Below are positions 10,662 through 22,304 of a stretch of DNA of 64,000 nt, in pieces (position 1 is the stretch's first letter; every line of letters begins with the position of its first letter). The notes beneath the pieces are model-generated. The model ran no database searches. It was given only the letters and a program-made list of their open reading frames with translations, and was not told where the DNA came from. The DNA comes from Symsagittifera roscoffensis (taxonomy: Eukaryota > Xenacoelomorpha > Acoela > Convolutidae), in the NCBI RefSeq assembly GCF_963678635.1, contig NC_087070.1, forward strand, positions 26,598,057 through 26,662,056, read 5' to 3'. Made by a program: the position numbers and the translations under genes.

Positions 10662-13249
10662 TCGGAATAATTCTGCCGTATTAGTTATTTGAGTGAAGTT
10701 TGTGAGTTGATTTCTGGTAATTTCATGTTAGTTTAAGAAACAGAGCAATGGTTTTTCATTGTTCATTGACTCTGGTTGTTTGATAACCTTGAGTGTACAA
10801 TAATGTATTTTGTGTTTGTGTTTTTGATTAAGTTGTAAAAGTTTCGGTTTCATAGGTATTTTACTTTCTTGTGATTGAATTATTGGTGGGTTTAAATGTG
10901 GTTCAAAATTAGCTGGTTGGTAGTTGACGTCTGGCTCATCAATATATTTCCATTAGTATTTCCGTTGGTTTGAATTTAAGTTGTTAATATTGATTTCGAG
11001 GGAAGTTATCTTCATCTTCTAAAAAGTGAGATGGAATTTGTTAATGAGCTGTCCATTATTTGGTTTTGAAAAATTGGATATTTTTCTGTGTGGTCTTTTC
11101 GAGTAATGTTTATATTTATCAAGGAAACTTTCAGGTTGTGGATTTGAAATTTTTGGTTGTTGCTGAATGTTTTTTCAGTTAAGAGTTTGTGGTTGTTTTG
11201 GTTGAGTCCGATATGCTGTTGGTTGACTTGTTTGTAAAAAAAGTTATAGTAATTGGTTTCTATAATTGTTTTTTGGTCCATTGAAGGATAGTTTTATGGT
11301 TATCAATCTAGATGTTTGATATTAATTTTGTGAGTAATTGGGGAAAACAGCTGATTTAATTAATGATTGTAATGAGGTTTGATGGAACGGAGTGTTGCTC
11401 CTATTATGTGATGTTTTTATTTTTGGGTGATTGGGTGAAATACTTTTTGTGTCGTTAACGGTATACTTTGAACTTTTTCTTCATTTGTAAAGTGTGACGG
11501 TGTGCGAATATCCTGCTGGTTTAGTGTTGTGTTGTTTCAGCTTTTTTGTATGCTTGAATCTGAATCCATAATATTTTAACCGTTCTATCGTGAAATATCT
11601 TGTTAAAGTTTAATGATGTTGTTTCTGTGGTTTGTGGGCTTACCTTTAACTAATTGTTTTTTACTGTTATAGTTTCAATTGCTAAGCAGGAATTATCATT
11701 TGGTATGCCGAAAAACTTTCATGATACCATTCGGGTGTCCCCCACAAAATCTGTTTCACCTGCCAAGATTGTGTTTTCGTCTCACAGTGTGTGCGAAATT
11801 TTATCTAGATTGCTCAGTTAGGTCTAGAATATGCTGAAGATGATCTATTTTAAACCATGCTAGTTTTGGGCAGATCGAATATTGTTATTTTTGAAATTTT
11901 TGTACCTGTGAGTTTATCGCGAATTGCACTTAAACATCGGGAAAAAAATTACCCCTGTTTTTTCTGCTGTAGGCTTGAATGTTTGTGGTGGTGAAACATA
12001 ATTTGTTTCATTTGTATCTTAAATGGAAATTAAACTATTTATGACTTTAAAAAAACCATCATATGTGATTATCGAATCTGTTCGTTGTGAGTTTTGGTAG
12101 TTGTATATTTTTGATTAACTCTGCAAACGTTTTTGAGAAACTTAGTTCTATATCATTAGTTGGTATTCACTGTGGTTGCCTTGAACTGAATTCTGGCGAT
12201 AGAACTTCAATTGTAAAATTATTGTATAGTGAAGTTATATTACATATGCTTAGTACGTAATGGTCTAGTATTTGTCTTCTTTTTTTAAATTCTGGAAGTT
12301 TTTGTTGGCACGTAAAATTACTGTATAGTGAAGTTATATTACATATGTTTAGTACGTAATGGTCTAGTATTTGTCTTTTTTTTTTAAATTCTGGAAGTTT
12401 TTGTTGGCACGGGCTGTTGTTTTCGAGAAATATATTTATAATAAGATTGTGATAAAATTACACTTGACGGCTGATTGTTTCACTGGTCGAATTTATGACA
12501 AATGGTAGTAATAAATTCTCCTCGAAAATACTTTCGTTTTGAGTCAATTTTTGTGTGGTATTATTGTTAATGCGTAACTTTCAATATGCCGTATAGTTTG
12601 AACCCAAATGTAAGTTCGTACTGGTTTTTTGTTATAAATGATGCGGTTGTTGCTTTTGAATCAGACAAACATAAATTTTTTCTACTTGTTAATCTGATAG
12701 TTTTTTTTATTTTGAAGGTTTTTGAGCTTTCGTAAGGTTGTTGTATCAAATTCTGATTTTTTTTTCGCCTGGGAAAGTAATTTACAGAATTTGTTTTTAT
12801 TTTGAGATAATGTTCTTCTTTCTCGTCTGTTTTTTTGAATTAGTTTATTCTATTTTCGGTTCATGTGGTGTGATAACAAGATCTTATCTAGAGTCCTAAG
12901 TTAGACAATTGTGTAAGGCTATTGTTTGAATACTTGCTAGACGATCTTTTCACAAAAGGGTCATAATGAGTGATGCAAAACCCAAGTCAGGAGCTTTTTC
13001 CTAATTTTTTTAGTTTTTTTTCTTTTTCTGAGGTTATCATAAGCCCTCAGGTTGTTTTGTCGTGGCATGACTGGTTGAGGAGAGAGTAAATCAATTCGAT
13101 ATAATGATGTTTTCCTGCTCTCAGACAAAGAGGCTTTTTCTCCATTTAAGTTATTGTAATCATACCTAAATGGGGATCGATATGAGATCGAGGGTTGAAG
13201 AATAGTCCACAGGGTTCTAGTATAGTTGGAACTCAAGTAGATCGACAAA
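10662..13249 (-). pseudogene. Leader / Gag N-terminal region of copy 1
   Basis: Minus-strand frames are short (11,281-11,012; 12,749-12,567; 13,248-12,961) and rich in Lys, Asn, Thr and Ser. Part of the block at 13,250-12,960 aligns by eye with 42,080-42,290 of copy 3, including a pyrimidine-rich stretch and a conserved AGAACCCTGTGGA-like string. This fits the 5' leader just downstream of the LTR. No domain was recognised in 12.9-10.7 kb. Confidence 0.4.
12213..12410. repeat. 99 bp tandem duplication
   Basis: Two adjacent copies (12,213-12,311 and 12,312-12,410) run from GTAAAATTA to GTTTTTGTTGGCAC with a handful of differences. It lies within the gag/leader part of copy 1 and is a local duplication. 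Confidence 0.9.
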
Positions 13250-14600
13250 TTTTATTTTAGGGTCGACTAGTTCTATGAACTTTCAAAAAGTTGGGTCAAG
13301 TAAGAAACAAAGTCAGGTGAAGGATGAGTAACCGATGTTCTTTATTTTTCATCTAAATTAAATAGTGAGTTTTTGAGAATTTTTGTTTCAAAATGTTGAA
13401 GACGTTTTTGGTCGTAAGACACTTGTTTTAAAGGCTAGGATTTTATTATGAAAGGAAAAAAAGTAAGAGATCCAAGGAAAACTCTAATGATCTGGCTTAA
13501 GAAAGATTTGATGCTCAAGATCAGACAAAAAGTCCAAGGAGAAGCCTTGATGGTCTGATTTAAGGTTTAAAAAAAGATTGTAAAAACTTCAACTCAAAAT
13601 CAAGGAGAAGCTTTGATTTTTGTATGGCTGAGAAAAATTTTGAAATGTTTGAAGATCAAAGAAATGTCTTGATGATCTTGTCTTTAATTGAGTTAGTTTT
13701 TAAAAGTTTGATTGTTTCAGGAAAATAATAAAAAAAAGATGATGATCACCAAAAAAAAATTCGTCAATTTAACAAAAAATTATTTTTCATACTAGTGCTT
13801 AATTGTACTTTTTTCTTTTTGTAGAGAATTTATGAAATTTAAGTTAAAGTTTTTTTTTGCAAAAATGTCTGCTAACTTTGAGATTGAAAATAGGCAACAT
13901 TTTCTGCTGACATTTTGTTGTTTTTAATATGATATTACTCGCTTATTAAATCAATTTTACGACTCTGCTTAAGGCGGTTTATATTATAATTAAATAGTTG
14001 TTTTAATGCACAAATAGGTTTGAAGATTTGTCGTCGTCTGCTTTTTTGCTTCGCAATGCAGGTGTTTGGTTTGTTGTCTTTGTAGTTATCTGTTCCGTTT
14101 TTAGTCTTGGCTCGGCTGGATTAGATATTTTGAGACGTGGAAATAAGCTAACTTTTTTTTGGTTTATTTCGTCAGTTTTTTTGGATTTTTATAATTCTAG
14201 GTTTTTGCTAATCTTGTTTCGTATATGTCTGCCTGAGACTCAATGGTCGCACCAGATGAAGTTAGGTCCGGAGTGGCCTTTTCATTCAGTAATTTTGGAT
14301 AGCGTACACCGTCTGTTCGTCACGCTCTTCTTTTTGGCCGGATAGATTCGTGCTTTTTAATCTAAAACCAATACTTATCTTTTTCTTATATTTCCTAGTC
14401 TCAATGGATCTATTTTATACTAGTTTTTTGCGTAGGGGAGATAAATAGGCAACTGCTTTTTCAAACAAAATATATTTCTCTGTCTGAAACTACGAATAAT
14501 TTCAGCTTTAGAAATTATCATAAGTTTTAGTAATAGATCATGATTGGTTAGTTCAAAGTATTTGTAAATATAAGAGTACAAAATAAAAACTTTTTGAACT
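13250..14600 (-). repeat. LTR-like repeat R1 (divergent, minus)
   Basis: On the minus strand this aligns with the repeats at 32.0, 35.1, 37.6 and 40.7 kb. Shared landmarks are GAACTAACCAATCATG-like start sequence, the GCTGAAA...TAGTTTCAG inverted motif, CACGAATCTATCCGGCC, the ACCxGxATTGCGA coding-like block, and two to three AAGGCTT...CCTTG motifs. It is the most divergent copy. It lies directly upstream of gag in copy 1, so it is taken as the 5' LTR. Confidence 0.65.
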
Positions 14601-15779
14601 GGTTCCACTTCAGGGAACATATTTTTCAAGAACATTGTTTCAATTTTCCTGTTGTTACTATCAAAGCACACCAGCAAAATATAACCTCTCCAGTTATATA
14701 AATAATAGAAAAAATACAGTGCGCCGAGGCTCTATGTTTTTTTATGAAGCTGTTACTAAATATTGAAAAAAGCGCATCGAGTTGAGAGTGCATCTGTTAA
14801 TTCCGAATTCACGCAACACAAATCAGAATTTTTTTTTAAATGCATGAAATTACCTGCACAATTTAGTTTTTACTTTTATAACCGGTTTTTGTATTTCTCA
14901 GTTTTCGCTCAACCTGTAGCTTAACATCGTTCAGTTTATCATAAGATAAGTTTCCAGCTTTGCATTGTTAGAGTCCATATCATGTGCAACGATTGAGTGA
15001 GCCAATTAAAAGTTAACAAATTTCAACATTAGTTCGTCAACAAAAAGATTTTTGCCTAGCTTTGCACCGTGTTTTTCGAGAACCAATGATTGTCTTTAGT
15101 CGTTCTGTCTTTGGCGTAAAATGTAGGAGTGAATTTAAGAGGAAAAGCAACTGTGATTTTATTTGTTTCAAAGAAATCATTCGTTCATTTTCGACGATGG
15201 TCATCGCGCTAGTTGGAATGACAGAGCCTCCATGGGCTGATGGTAGTAATTTGATTCATCGCATATTAGAAAATCACTTTATGACGTTCTATCGTTGAGG
15301 ATTGCCTTTGACTATGAGTCGAGTCGAGTCGTGGATAGTTTTGTGAAAAGTGGTTGAGGGTGTTGCTGAAGCGGTTTAAGTTGTTGGTGATTTCTGGGTT
15401 AGAATTTTTGGTGCGGGTAAATGCACTCGATCTGTTGAAGTCTTTTTTGGTATTCCCTCAAGTTGAGCTAAATTTTATACGTAATTTCATGCAGTTTTTT
15501 AAAATAAACTTCTGATTTGTTGCGTGGATTTGTATGATTAATGAGTACGAGTATCGGGATGAAAGACAGTATTTTTTTTCTTTTTGTTCAATAAGTAGCT
15601 GTACAGGATAACTTTTGATGATGCATATTAAATTGGAGTTAAAATGAAGAAGTGGAAAACGTTGAGTTAGTGATTGTTTATAAGCTAAAAAGCTAATGTT
15701 CGGTTGTGAGCGGAAAAAAGCTACCAAGTTAACACTTGAGTTAACAACCTCATCGATAATGATTGCCAAACCATTATTC
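14601..15779. other. Unassigned AT-rich interval
   Basis: About 1.2 kb between copy 1 and the BEL/Pao derivative. Open frames on both strands are short (at most 113 codons at 15,799-15,458, minus) and show no motif. A small GTCGA repeat sits near 15,320. Nothing else was recognised. Confidence 0.5.
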
Positions 15780-15925
15780 TTTTGAGCTTTCAATTGCATG
15801 GTTTCTCATATTTAGTTCACAACTTTATCTTACAGTCAAATAATAAAAAGTGTTCACATTTACATTTCAGATATCAAGAAGTCACAAATTGACATTAATG
15901 ATACGATTGTTAATGATCATTAACA
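15780..15925 (-). repeat. BEL/Pao 3' LTR-like direct repeat
   Basis: This 146 bp segment matches 18,351-18,496 at roughly 90% by eye, from TTTTGAGCTTTCAATTGCAT to GATCATTAACA. Weaker similarity extends about 20 bp further left. The inner end is palindromic (TGTTAATGATCATTAACA). Confidence 0.75.
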
Positions 15926-16519
15926 TCCTTGGGGGAGCCCTTAGTGTTTTCCCTAGGTTTTACCAAAACTAATTTTGCGGCGGATCGAGTTAATTTCCCT
16001 AGCGCTGTTTTTATCACGCACCAACGCGCTCTGCCGTCAGGACGGTAGAAATCTCGATGATTAGTCCAAGTGGCCAGATGCCACGCGGGATGATGTCCTG
16101 CAGTATCCATACCAGGTCTCCAGTTTTGATGATATCCTCTGGCTGTGACCATTTCGTGCGCCGAATGAGTTTAGTGGCAAATTCTTTCAGCAGTCGGCGC
16201 CAAAAGCAATCCATTTTCTCCTTCACCAATCTCCTACACTTCGCGGACAGCTTACTGGTTGGCTGGTCACTGAATGCCGCTGAAGGTGTGTACAAAAAAG
16301 TCTGCCAAGAAGAAAATCATTTGGAGTCAACGGAAATTTGTCCGCGATATCACTGTTCACATGCGTCAATGGTCGTCCATTCAAAGGTCCTTCGGTTTCA
16401 GCGACAAAGAGATCTCGGGAGAGGCGTGCAGATGCGAGACTCAGCAGAAAAACTCGTTTAATCATCTGAACGAGTCTCTCCCACGCAGCACTAAAGTGAG
16501 GAGCAGAAGGAGGGTTCAT
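15926..16519 (-). pseudogene. BEL/Pao integrase C-terminal region
   Basis: The minus strand reads NPPSAPHFSAAWERLVQMIK, then NGRPLTHVNSDIADKFPLTP and NDFLLGR, the hallmark end of the integrase core in BEL/Pao elements. A frame change follows, then KWSQPEDIIKTGDLVWI and PRGIWPLGLIIEI, and after another frame change DGRARWCVIKTALGKLTRSA with a VLVKP tail. The usual NSRPLT is NGRPLT here. Two frameshifts (about 16,300 and 16,060) break it. The catalytic D,D part upstream is missing. Confidence 0.85.
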
Positions 16520-16584
16520 TTTCCAACTGATACTTTGATCATGTAAATAGCTTACTATCTTACATTATGTAAAGAGCGACAAGG

Positions 16585-17360
16585 AAGCTGGGTTGACCCA
16601 ATTTTAAGGAGAACGGTTTGTTCTGCCGGACAAACAAAAATGCTATATATACTAGAGAAGGGGCGAAGAAGCTGGGTTTAACCAAAATTAATGAGAAAGG
16701 TTTGCTATATCGATCAAACAAGAAAAGCTAGAGATGACTAGCAAGCGAGACAAAGGCTGGATGGAACTAACTTTCAGAAGAAGTGTTTGCACTCACGAAC
16801 AAACGGAAAATGCTAGGACTACTAGCAAAGCGACGAGAAAGCTGGGTTTAACCACCTTTAAGGAGAAAGGTTTGCTCTGTCGAGCAAACGAGAAAAGCTA
16901 GAGATGATTTACAAGCGAGAAAAAAGCTGGGTGGAATCAACTTTCAGGAGAAACGTTTGCCCTTACGGACAAATGGAAAATGCTAGAGACTACTAGCGAA
17001 GGGACGAACAAACAAAGTGCTAGTTACACTAGCGAAACGACAAGGAAGCTGGGTTTAACCAACTTCAAGGAGAAAGGTTTGCTCTGTCGAGTAAACGAGA
17101 AAAACTAGAGATGACTAGCAAGCGAGACAAAAGCTGGGCGAAACCAATTTTCAGGAGAGGGCCCTTATTGGCAAACGGAAAATGCTAGGACTACTAGCAA
17201 AGAGAAGAGAAAGCTGGATTTACCCAACTTTAAGGAGAAAGGTTTGCTCTGTCGAGCAAACGAGAAAATCTAGAGATGACTAGCGAGCGAGACGAAAGCT
17301 GGGTAGAACCAACTTTGAAGAAGTACCTTTGATCTGACGAACAAACTAGTAAGGCTGGAA
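16585..17360. repeat. 85 bp minisatellite, about 9 copies (A/B dimer)
   Basis: The anchor GCTGGG (or GCTGGA) occurs at about 16,587, 16,671, 16,756, 16,841, 16,926, 17,048, 17,133, 17,213 and 17,298. Most steps are 80-85 bp; one is about 122 bp because of an extra piece near 17,010-17,047. Two alternating monomer types (GGTTTAACC versus GGTGGAACC after the anchor) give a 170 bp dimer. Each monomer has a small CTAG-rich inverted motif (GCTAG...CTAGC). It lies inside the BEL/Pao derivative. Confidence 0.85.
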
Positions 17361-18350
17361 GGTGCCCAGCGTAAAGCCCGAAACAAGATTTGAAATAAGT
17401 TTGTAAGGTAACAAAACTCCGATAAATTGAAAAACATCTTGTTGAAGTGGATGTTGTTTGTCGTTGTAGTGAATCATCGTAGGATGCCTAGCATCGCACC
17501 GTTCCTGACGACAGCCCGCGTTTCTTATATAATGTATCGTGCGTGATATTGCCCAAAAAGTTTTATTAGTCTATACGAGTTAAAGCAATTAAATCTCAAG
17601 TTTTGAATTTGATAGCAACTTTTTTTTGTGTGTGTCTAGAAATGGAAATTTTTATGAAGCCAATAGGAAAACTCAACTGATTTTGAAAACTTTTTTACAT
17701 TGATTAAGAGACCTTAATACGCGTACTGTTCATTTCTATTCCTTTTTTTGAAAATTTAAAGAATTCTTACTAGCCTTGTTTTTGTTATGTTTAGATAAGT
17801 TATGAACTCTGCAGCGTTTTTTTTATAAAGAAATCTAAATTGATGTTGGGTCAGGATAACATAGCTCAAAAATGAAAAAAAGCTAATTAGTTGTTTCACC
17901 GAGGAGTTTTTCAGTATTTTAAGTTAGTGCAGCAAAGAACGTATCAAAAACTTTGATAAAAAGCATTCTGACGTATGAAATAAAACTGTAAGACGTATGA
18001 AATGATGAAACAACATATGAAATTGCCATTTATGTACATTTGTTTAAATCACAACTTTTGAGACAAAAACTGGCATCGTTCCTCTTAGTGAAAAATGCCT
18101 CCATCAATACGTGCTTGCAATCAATACAACAATGAAACGCAGCCGTAACTAATTGTATTTTTTGTATGCATTTTATATGAAGGCTAGTACAGGTTTTGGA
18201 AAGATCTTGCCTGGTCAATTCCTTTCGAAAACCTGGATGAAATTGACGTGGAGTACTGGTAGAGGCGTCTAGATCCCTTGCTAAGCGAGAAGCATTGTGC
18301 ACATCAGAAAATTTTAGTCACCATGCTATTGATTTGCCGTGCCAATAGTC
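17361..18350. other. Unassigned interior of the BEL/Pao derivative
   Basis: No motif-bearing frame was found in this 1 kb between the minisatellite and the 5' repeat. The longest open frames (about 90 codons at 18,302-18,030, minus) look like chance. Confidence 0.45.
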
Positions 18351-18496
18351 TTTTGAGCTTTCAATTGCATGGTTTTTCATATTTAGTTCCCAACTTTATC
18401 TTACAGTCAAATGTTAAAAAGTGTTCACATTTGCCTTTAAGATATCAAGATGTCACAAATCGACATTAATGATATGATTGTTAATGATCCTTAACA
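18351..18496 (-). repeat. BEL/Pao 5' LTR-like direct repeat
   Basis: Partner of 15,780-15,925. The shared block ends at TTAACA; the sequence to its right (from CCCACTTAGAG) is not shared, which marks the outer edge of the element in minus orientation. Confidence 0.75.
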
Positions 18497-18778
18497 CCCA
18501 CTTAGAGTTTAATTTAGGTTAAATTTTCTAAGCGCTGTGTGTAAATGCTCGATCCTGATTGGCTGAAAACTTCAGCTTGGAACAAAGTTAACATTCTCCC
18601 CCCTAAAAATGTTGGTTAAATTTGTTCATAGTAAAATTATCAATTGTTCAATAAAATTTTCACAATATCTTTTTGCGCGATTTATTTTTAAAGAAAAGTT
18701 TCTAAGATATTTTGTAAGGGGCCTATTGTTTCGAACTTTGAAGAAAAGTGTGAGGGGCAGTGAGGCAGTTGTCTGAGG

Positions 18779-19179
18779 CAGGGGCGGATTTAGGGAGGGG
18801 GCGGGGGCGGACGCCCCCCCTTAGGGATTCGACCACCTGCCGACCCAAAGTGTCCCCCTTTGGTACTTAAAAAAAAATATAATTTTGGCCGACCGACCCT
18901 GAAATTTTTTCAAAGGCACATTTGGCGCCAATATATACTAATTTTGAGGAGGAGCGCGCGCTGAAAAAACGCAACTTTGGCCAAATTTTTCCAAAAAGTA
19001 CCTAAAAACGCTTCAAAATTTTGCCTGCGGCCCAGAAAATATGGCCAATACAGGGACTAAACTGTGCTGAGGATGAACTCGAAAGATTAATTCGGTCGAC
19101 CTAAAAAAGGTCGACAAAGTTTTCCAAAGTTTTTTGAAAATTCGCCCCCCACCTCGAGAAAATCCTGGATACGCCCCTG
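18779..19179. mobile_element. hAT-like MITE, 401 bp
   Basis: The termini are inverted repeats: CAGGGGCGGATTTAG on the left and ...GGATACGCCCCTG on the right. They are flanked by an 8 bp duplication, GTCTGAGG (18,771-18,778) and GTTTGAGG (19,180-19,187), with one mismatch. CAGGGGC-type ends with 8 bp duplications are typical of hAT elements. The interior is non-coding and much more G+C-rich than its surroundings; an 80-codon minus frame over its right end is a by-product. Confidence 0.8.
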
Positions 19180-19289
19180 GTTTGAGGGATTTTTCTATAC
19201 CCCCCCTCAAAAAAAAACTTTCAGAGTGTTGTCTGGAGGTCAAATCTAAAAACAATTACGCTGTGATCATTTTGACGTAAAATATCTGA

Positions 19290-19700
19290 TTTTGAACATT
19301 GTAAATTGGGCCAATCTGAGTTATGTACTAGTGACTCTACTCAAAGAGTAATTTCAGATAAAGTACACCATCTGCTTGTCACGCTATCCTATTTTCGGCC
19401 GGATAGATTCGTGCAACTTCTTAGTCTATAACCGATCTCAATCTTACTCTTATATCTCCTAGTCTCAATAAATCTAGTGTAAACTGGTTTATACGAGTTA
19501 GTTGTCAGAAGGAGAACAACTGTATTCTAAGTTGTATTCAAATTGTTCTGGTGCTGAAACTACAAGTAGTTCCAGCACTTACAAATAAGTGTAAATGTTA
19601 GATATGGAATATGATTTCTTAGTTGTAAATATTTTATAATGATATTCAATCATAAATATAATTGGTCTATAAATACCAGTTTAGAACTGAATTCACTCAT
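19290..19700 (-). repeat. LTR-like repeat R2 (truncated, minus)
   Basis: On the minus strand it starts at CAGTTCTAAACT (about 19,690) and follows R3/R5 closely through the CACTTATTTGTAAGTGCTGG inverted motif, ACTAGGAGATATAAGAGTAAG and CGAATCTATCCGGCC to about 19,290, where similarity fades. The downstream two thirds of the repeat are absent. It could be the broken 3' LTR of copy 2. Confidence 0.8.
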
Positions 19701-22304
19701 CCTGGGTTTAGAGAGTTTTCAATTTTAAAATTGTTTGATGTAGTGAAGGTTGGGTGATGTAGTTTCTTTTTGAAGTTGCGAGCAATGACTTCTTGGAGAA
19801 AGGAGAAGTGTGGCTGTTTGTGTTTGACGGGGCAAGATTGTTATGTTCGTGTTTCCAGATGGGTCTCGTTGATCGTGGTACTTTTTTGGTGATTGTGCCA
19901 AGACTTTTCCGTGCGAAGTGCCAAATGACTAAGATTGGTACGTGTAGTCAACATCGAGATGGCCATTGGTCTCGTTCAATGGTCTTCAAAAGAATAAATT
20001 ATTCAGTTTTAATCTGGTTTTATTCTGGTTTGGGTACCGTGGGTTTTTCTTTCTTAGTCATGTTATTAGTTTGTGGTTTTGTGACATTAGTAGGCTGCGT
20101 TGGTCATTTCAGTTTACTATAAAATTGTTTGCAACAGGGCTAAAGGAAAGTTTGAAGCGTGTGAAAGCTAGTTAGAGTTGTTATCAGTGAAAATTAAAAC
20201 TTAAAATTCAAGATTTAAACAATTCTTCGTGGGCGAGCTGTGTGATTGTGGAAAGAGTATGTGATTTATAGGCGAGTGAATGATTGAAACTTATTGAAGC
20301 GATTGGTAAATGATTGAAGCGTTTTGTAAAAAGGTTAGTGTTCTTTTAATTTATCTGCATCTTTTTATGAATTTACTACATTGAACTATTATTTTTATTT
20401 CTTTTTGGGGAATTTTTTTTAAATTTACTGCTTGGTGGAAAGGAATTTAGTGCTTTGGAGATTTTTTTATGAATTTACGCTTTGGAGTATTATTCAAGAA
20501 TTTACTGCTATTTGGAGGTAAATTTTACTACTTTTACACAAACTGCAATTTGTTGAAATGAATTTAATATTTTTAGGAAAAAATTTTCAATTTTTTTTTA
20601 TTTTTAATTGTTTTAGATGATTGTGTGATGAAATCTAAAGAGAAAAAGGAAACTTCTGTAAAGAAAGATTAGTTGAGTTTTGGAATTTATTAGTGTAGGA
20701 TTACTTAACCGTCAGCAAAAAATCCATATGGGAAAAAATCGTGAATGACGTTTGATGTTGTTAGAAGTTTAGCAAGCAAGCGCGTGTTGTATTTAGTTTG
20801 CAGTAGAGGCCAGAGGAGTTCAACTGCTTTTGATCTTTTGTTTTCACTACTTGGTGAGACATCGTGCGGTGTGTTTTGGATTATATTATGAAGTTTATGG
20901 TTATGGTTAGTGTTGTGAATATATTGCAGGATTGGGACTTCAACGGGCTGTATATATTCGTGAGGGACAATTACTGGACGGGATTCGTCAATGTTGAAAG
21001 TCCTTTTTAGTGGGCAAAATATATAATTTTTTTATAGGGTCGTAACTTTTGATGATAAATCGCATATAGGTGTCTTTTATACAGTATGTAAAATTTAAGA
21101 AGAAGGGTGAAGTATATTTAGAGTTAATAAATTAATATCGTTGTTGTGGGTTTCGCGATGGTGTATTAGTCGTGTAGTGGTGTTGGATAAATTTATAGTA
21201 AGTGTTTTTGTGCGTTTTTTTTTGTGCGCAACATTTGTTTGATGTGAGCAGTGCAAGTCGCGTTCTTTTGGTGTTAGAAAATTGAAAATTAATGAAAAAT
21301 TTTTAAAGTTTTTAAAATAGACGTCGTAGGTTTTTGTGTTGCGTAATGCTGTGGATATAATATGATCAAATTTTTATTCATGCAGTTAATGGTAAATGCA
21401 TATTGAGATCTTATTAAAAATTTCTTAATTAGTTGGGGGTTAGCGTTAGTATCGTCTTCTAAAAGGTATCTTCCATATATCGTGCAATAGCGTGATCATA
21501 ATGGTTAATGATAAATCGGTTTGATTTTTGTGCAGTGAATCTATTTAGTTTGAGTTAGTCCGATGGTTTTGAATTGTTTTTCATGAACTGCTGTGGTTAG
21601 GTGATGTAACCGAGTGTGGTACAATTCATTGTCGTCTGGGTTATTTCAAAATGGGAGTGATAATGATAGTATGAGGTCCATGAAAATGAGGGAAACAAGG
21701 CGTGTTCGTTAACGTAAGTTCATTGATCGTTGTTAGTATTTGTTTTAAAGTAAAAGTATTGTGGAAAAAATGGTAAGCACTCTTGTAGGAATTCTTTTGT
21801 GTTAGTATGAAGTGGGTGAACTGAAAACGTTCGACGTGGTCAAGGGTTAGGAGGCTTTTGGGCATTGGGATGTTTGCATTTGAAAACTCGGTGGGCTCGG
21901 GTTGATTCAGTAGTGGATGACGGGTTGGAGGATTCGAAGGATGTTATAATTTGTGATAGGTGATGATTTGTCAGTGGGTTAGGGTTTTGAAGCTGTTGTT
22001 TTGGGGTTATAAAATTGTCTAATTCATTCTCGAGTTGTTCATCAACGCGGCTAGCGGGGTCAGAGGGTCGCTTGTCATTGGGGAGAAAATTGAAGTTGCA
22101 TCAATGTAGGAAGAAGGGGCTGAGGAAGGTTCATCGGGAATCGGGAAACGGAGTAGTTGAGAGGGGGTTGGGAGAAAATGGATGGGCTAGGCTCGGAATC
22201 TGCGATTTCATCTGGGGTTTCAATATCAGAATTGGTAAATTAGGAGATGGTATGAAAAACTGTGTTTGTGGAAGCGTCATCTGAATCCATGCTTGGTGAA
22301 TTAT
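19701..22304. other. Non-coding 3' region of copy 2
   Basis: In minus orientation this is the stretch between the env-like gene and the LTR-like repeat. It has runs of short TTTACT/GAATTTA-like motifs near 20.4-20.6 kb and no recognisable coding motif on either strand. Frames of up to 109 codons (19,793-20,122, plus) have no plausible composition or homology. Confidence 0.4.

Larger units (their letters stand above)
1..14600 (-). mobile_element. Ty3/gypsy-like LTR retrotransposon, copy 1 (decayed, LINE-interrupted)
   Basis: Read on the minus strand this is one retroelement: LTR-like repeat (14.6-13.25 kb), leader and gag (13.2-5.0 kb, with a LINE inside), protease DSGA (about 4.99 kb), RT (4.1-3.55 kb), RNase H/connection (3.5-2.0 kb), integrase (2.0-0.85 kb), env-like piece (below 0.27 kb). 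The order PR-RT-RH-IN is the Ty3/gypsy order. Each block is recognisably similar to blocks of the copies at 19.3-30.4 kb and 40.7-64 kb. All reading frames carry stops and frameshifts, so the copy is dead. The 3' end lies outside the window. Compared with copy 2, the distance between integrase and the conserved env block is about 2.5 kb too short, so an internal deletion is likely. Confidence 0.8.
15780..18496 (-). mobile_element. BEL/Pao LTR retrotransposon derivative (internally deleted)
   Basis: Two 146 bp direct repeats flank a 2.4 kb interior that includes a BEL/Pao-type integrase C-terminus on the minus strand. In that orientation the repeats begin with TGTTAATGATC, agreeing with the TG start usual for LTRs, and the integrase ends right beside the 3' repeat as in BEL/Pao elements. 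Gag, protease, RT and RNase H are absent. The place where most of pol should be is taken up by an 85 bp minisatellite and unassigned sequence, so this is a deleted or non-autonomous copy. Confidence 0.7.

Noticed and set aside
14601-15779. Possible host exon or tRNA gene
   Set aside because: No splice-bounded motif-bearing frame and no cloverleaf with A and B box could be supported.
16057-16546. Plus-strand frames of 134 and 90 codons
   Set aside because: They are antisense to the BEL/Pao integrase, which has clear motifs on the minus strand.
19013-19255. 80-codon minus frame with a Gly-rich YPGFSRGGG string
   Set aside because: It is the translated right end of the hAT-like MITE and its flank, not a gene.
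22015-22284. 89-codon plus frame with Gly/Arg-rich composition
   Set aside because: No motif; it overlaps the non-coding, repeat-bearing 3' region of copy 2.
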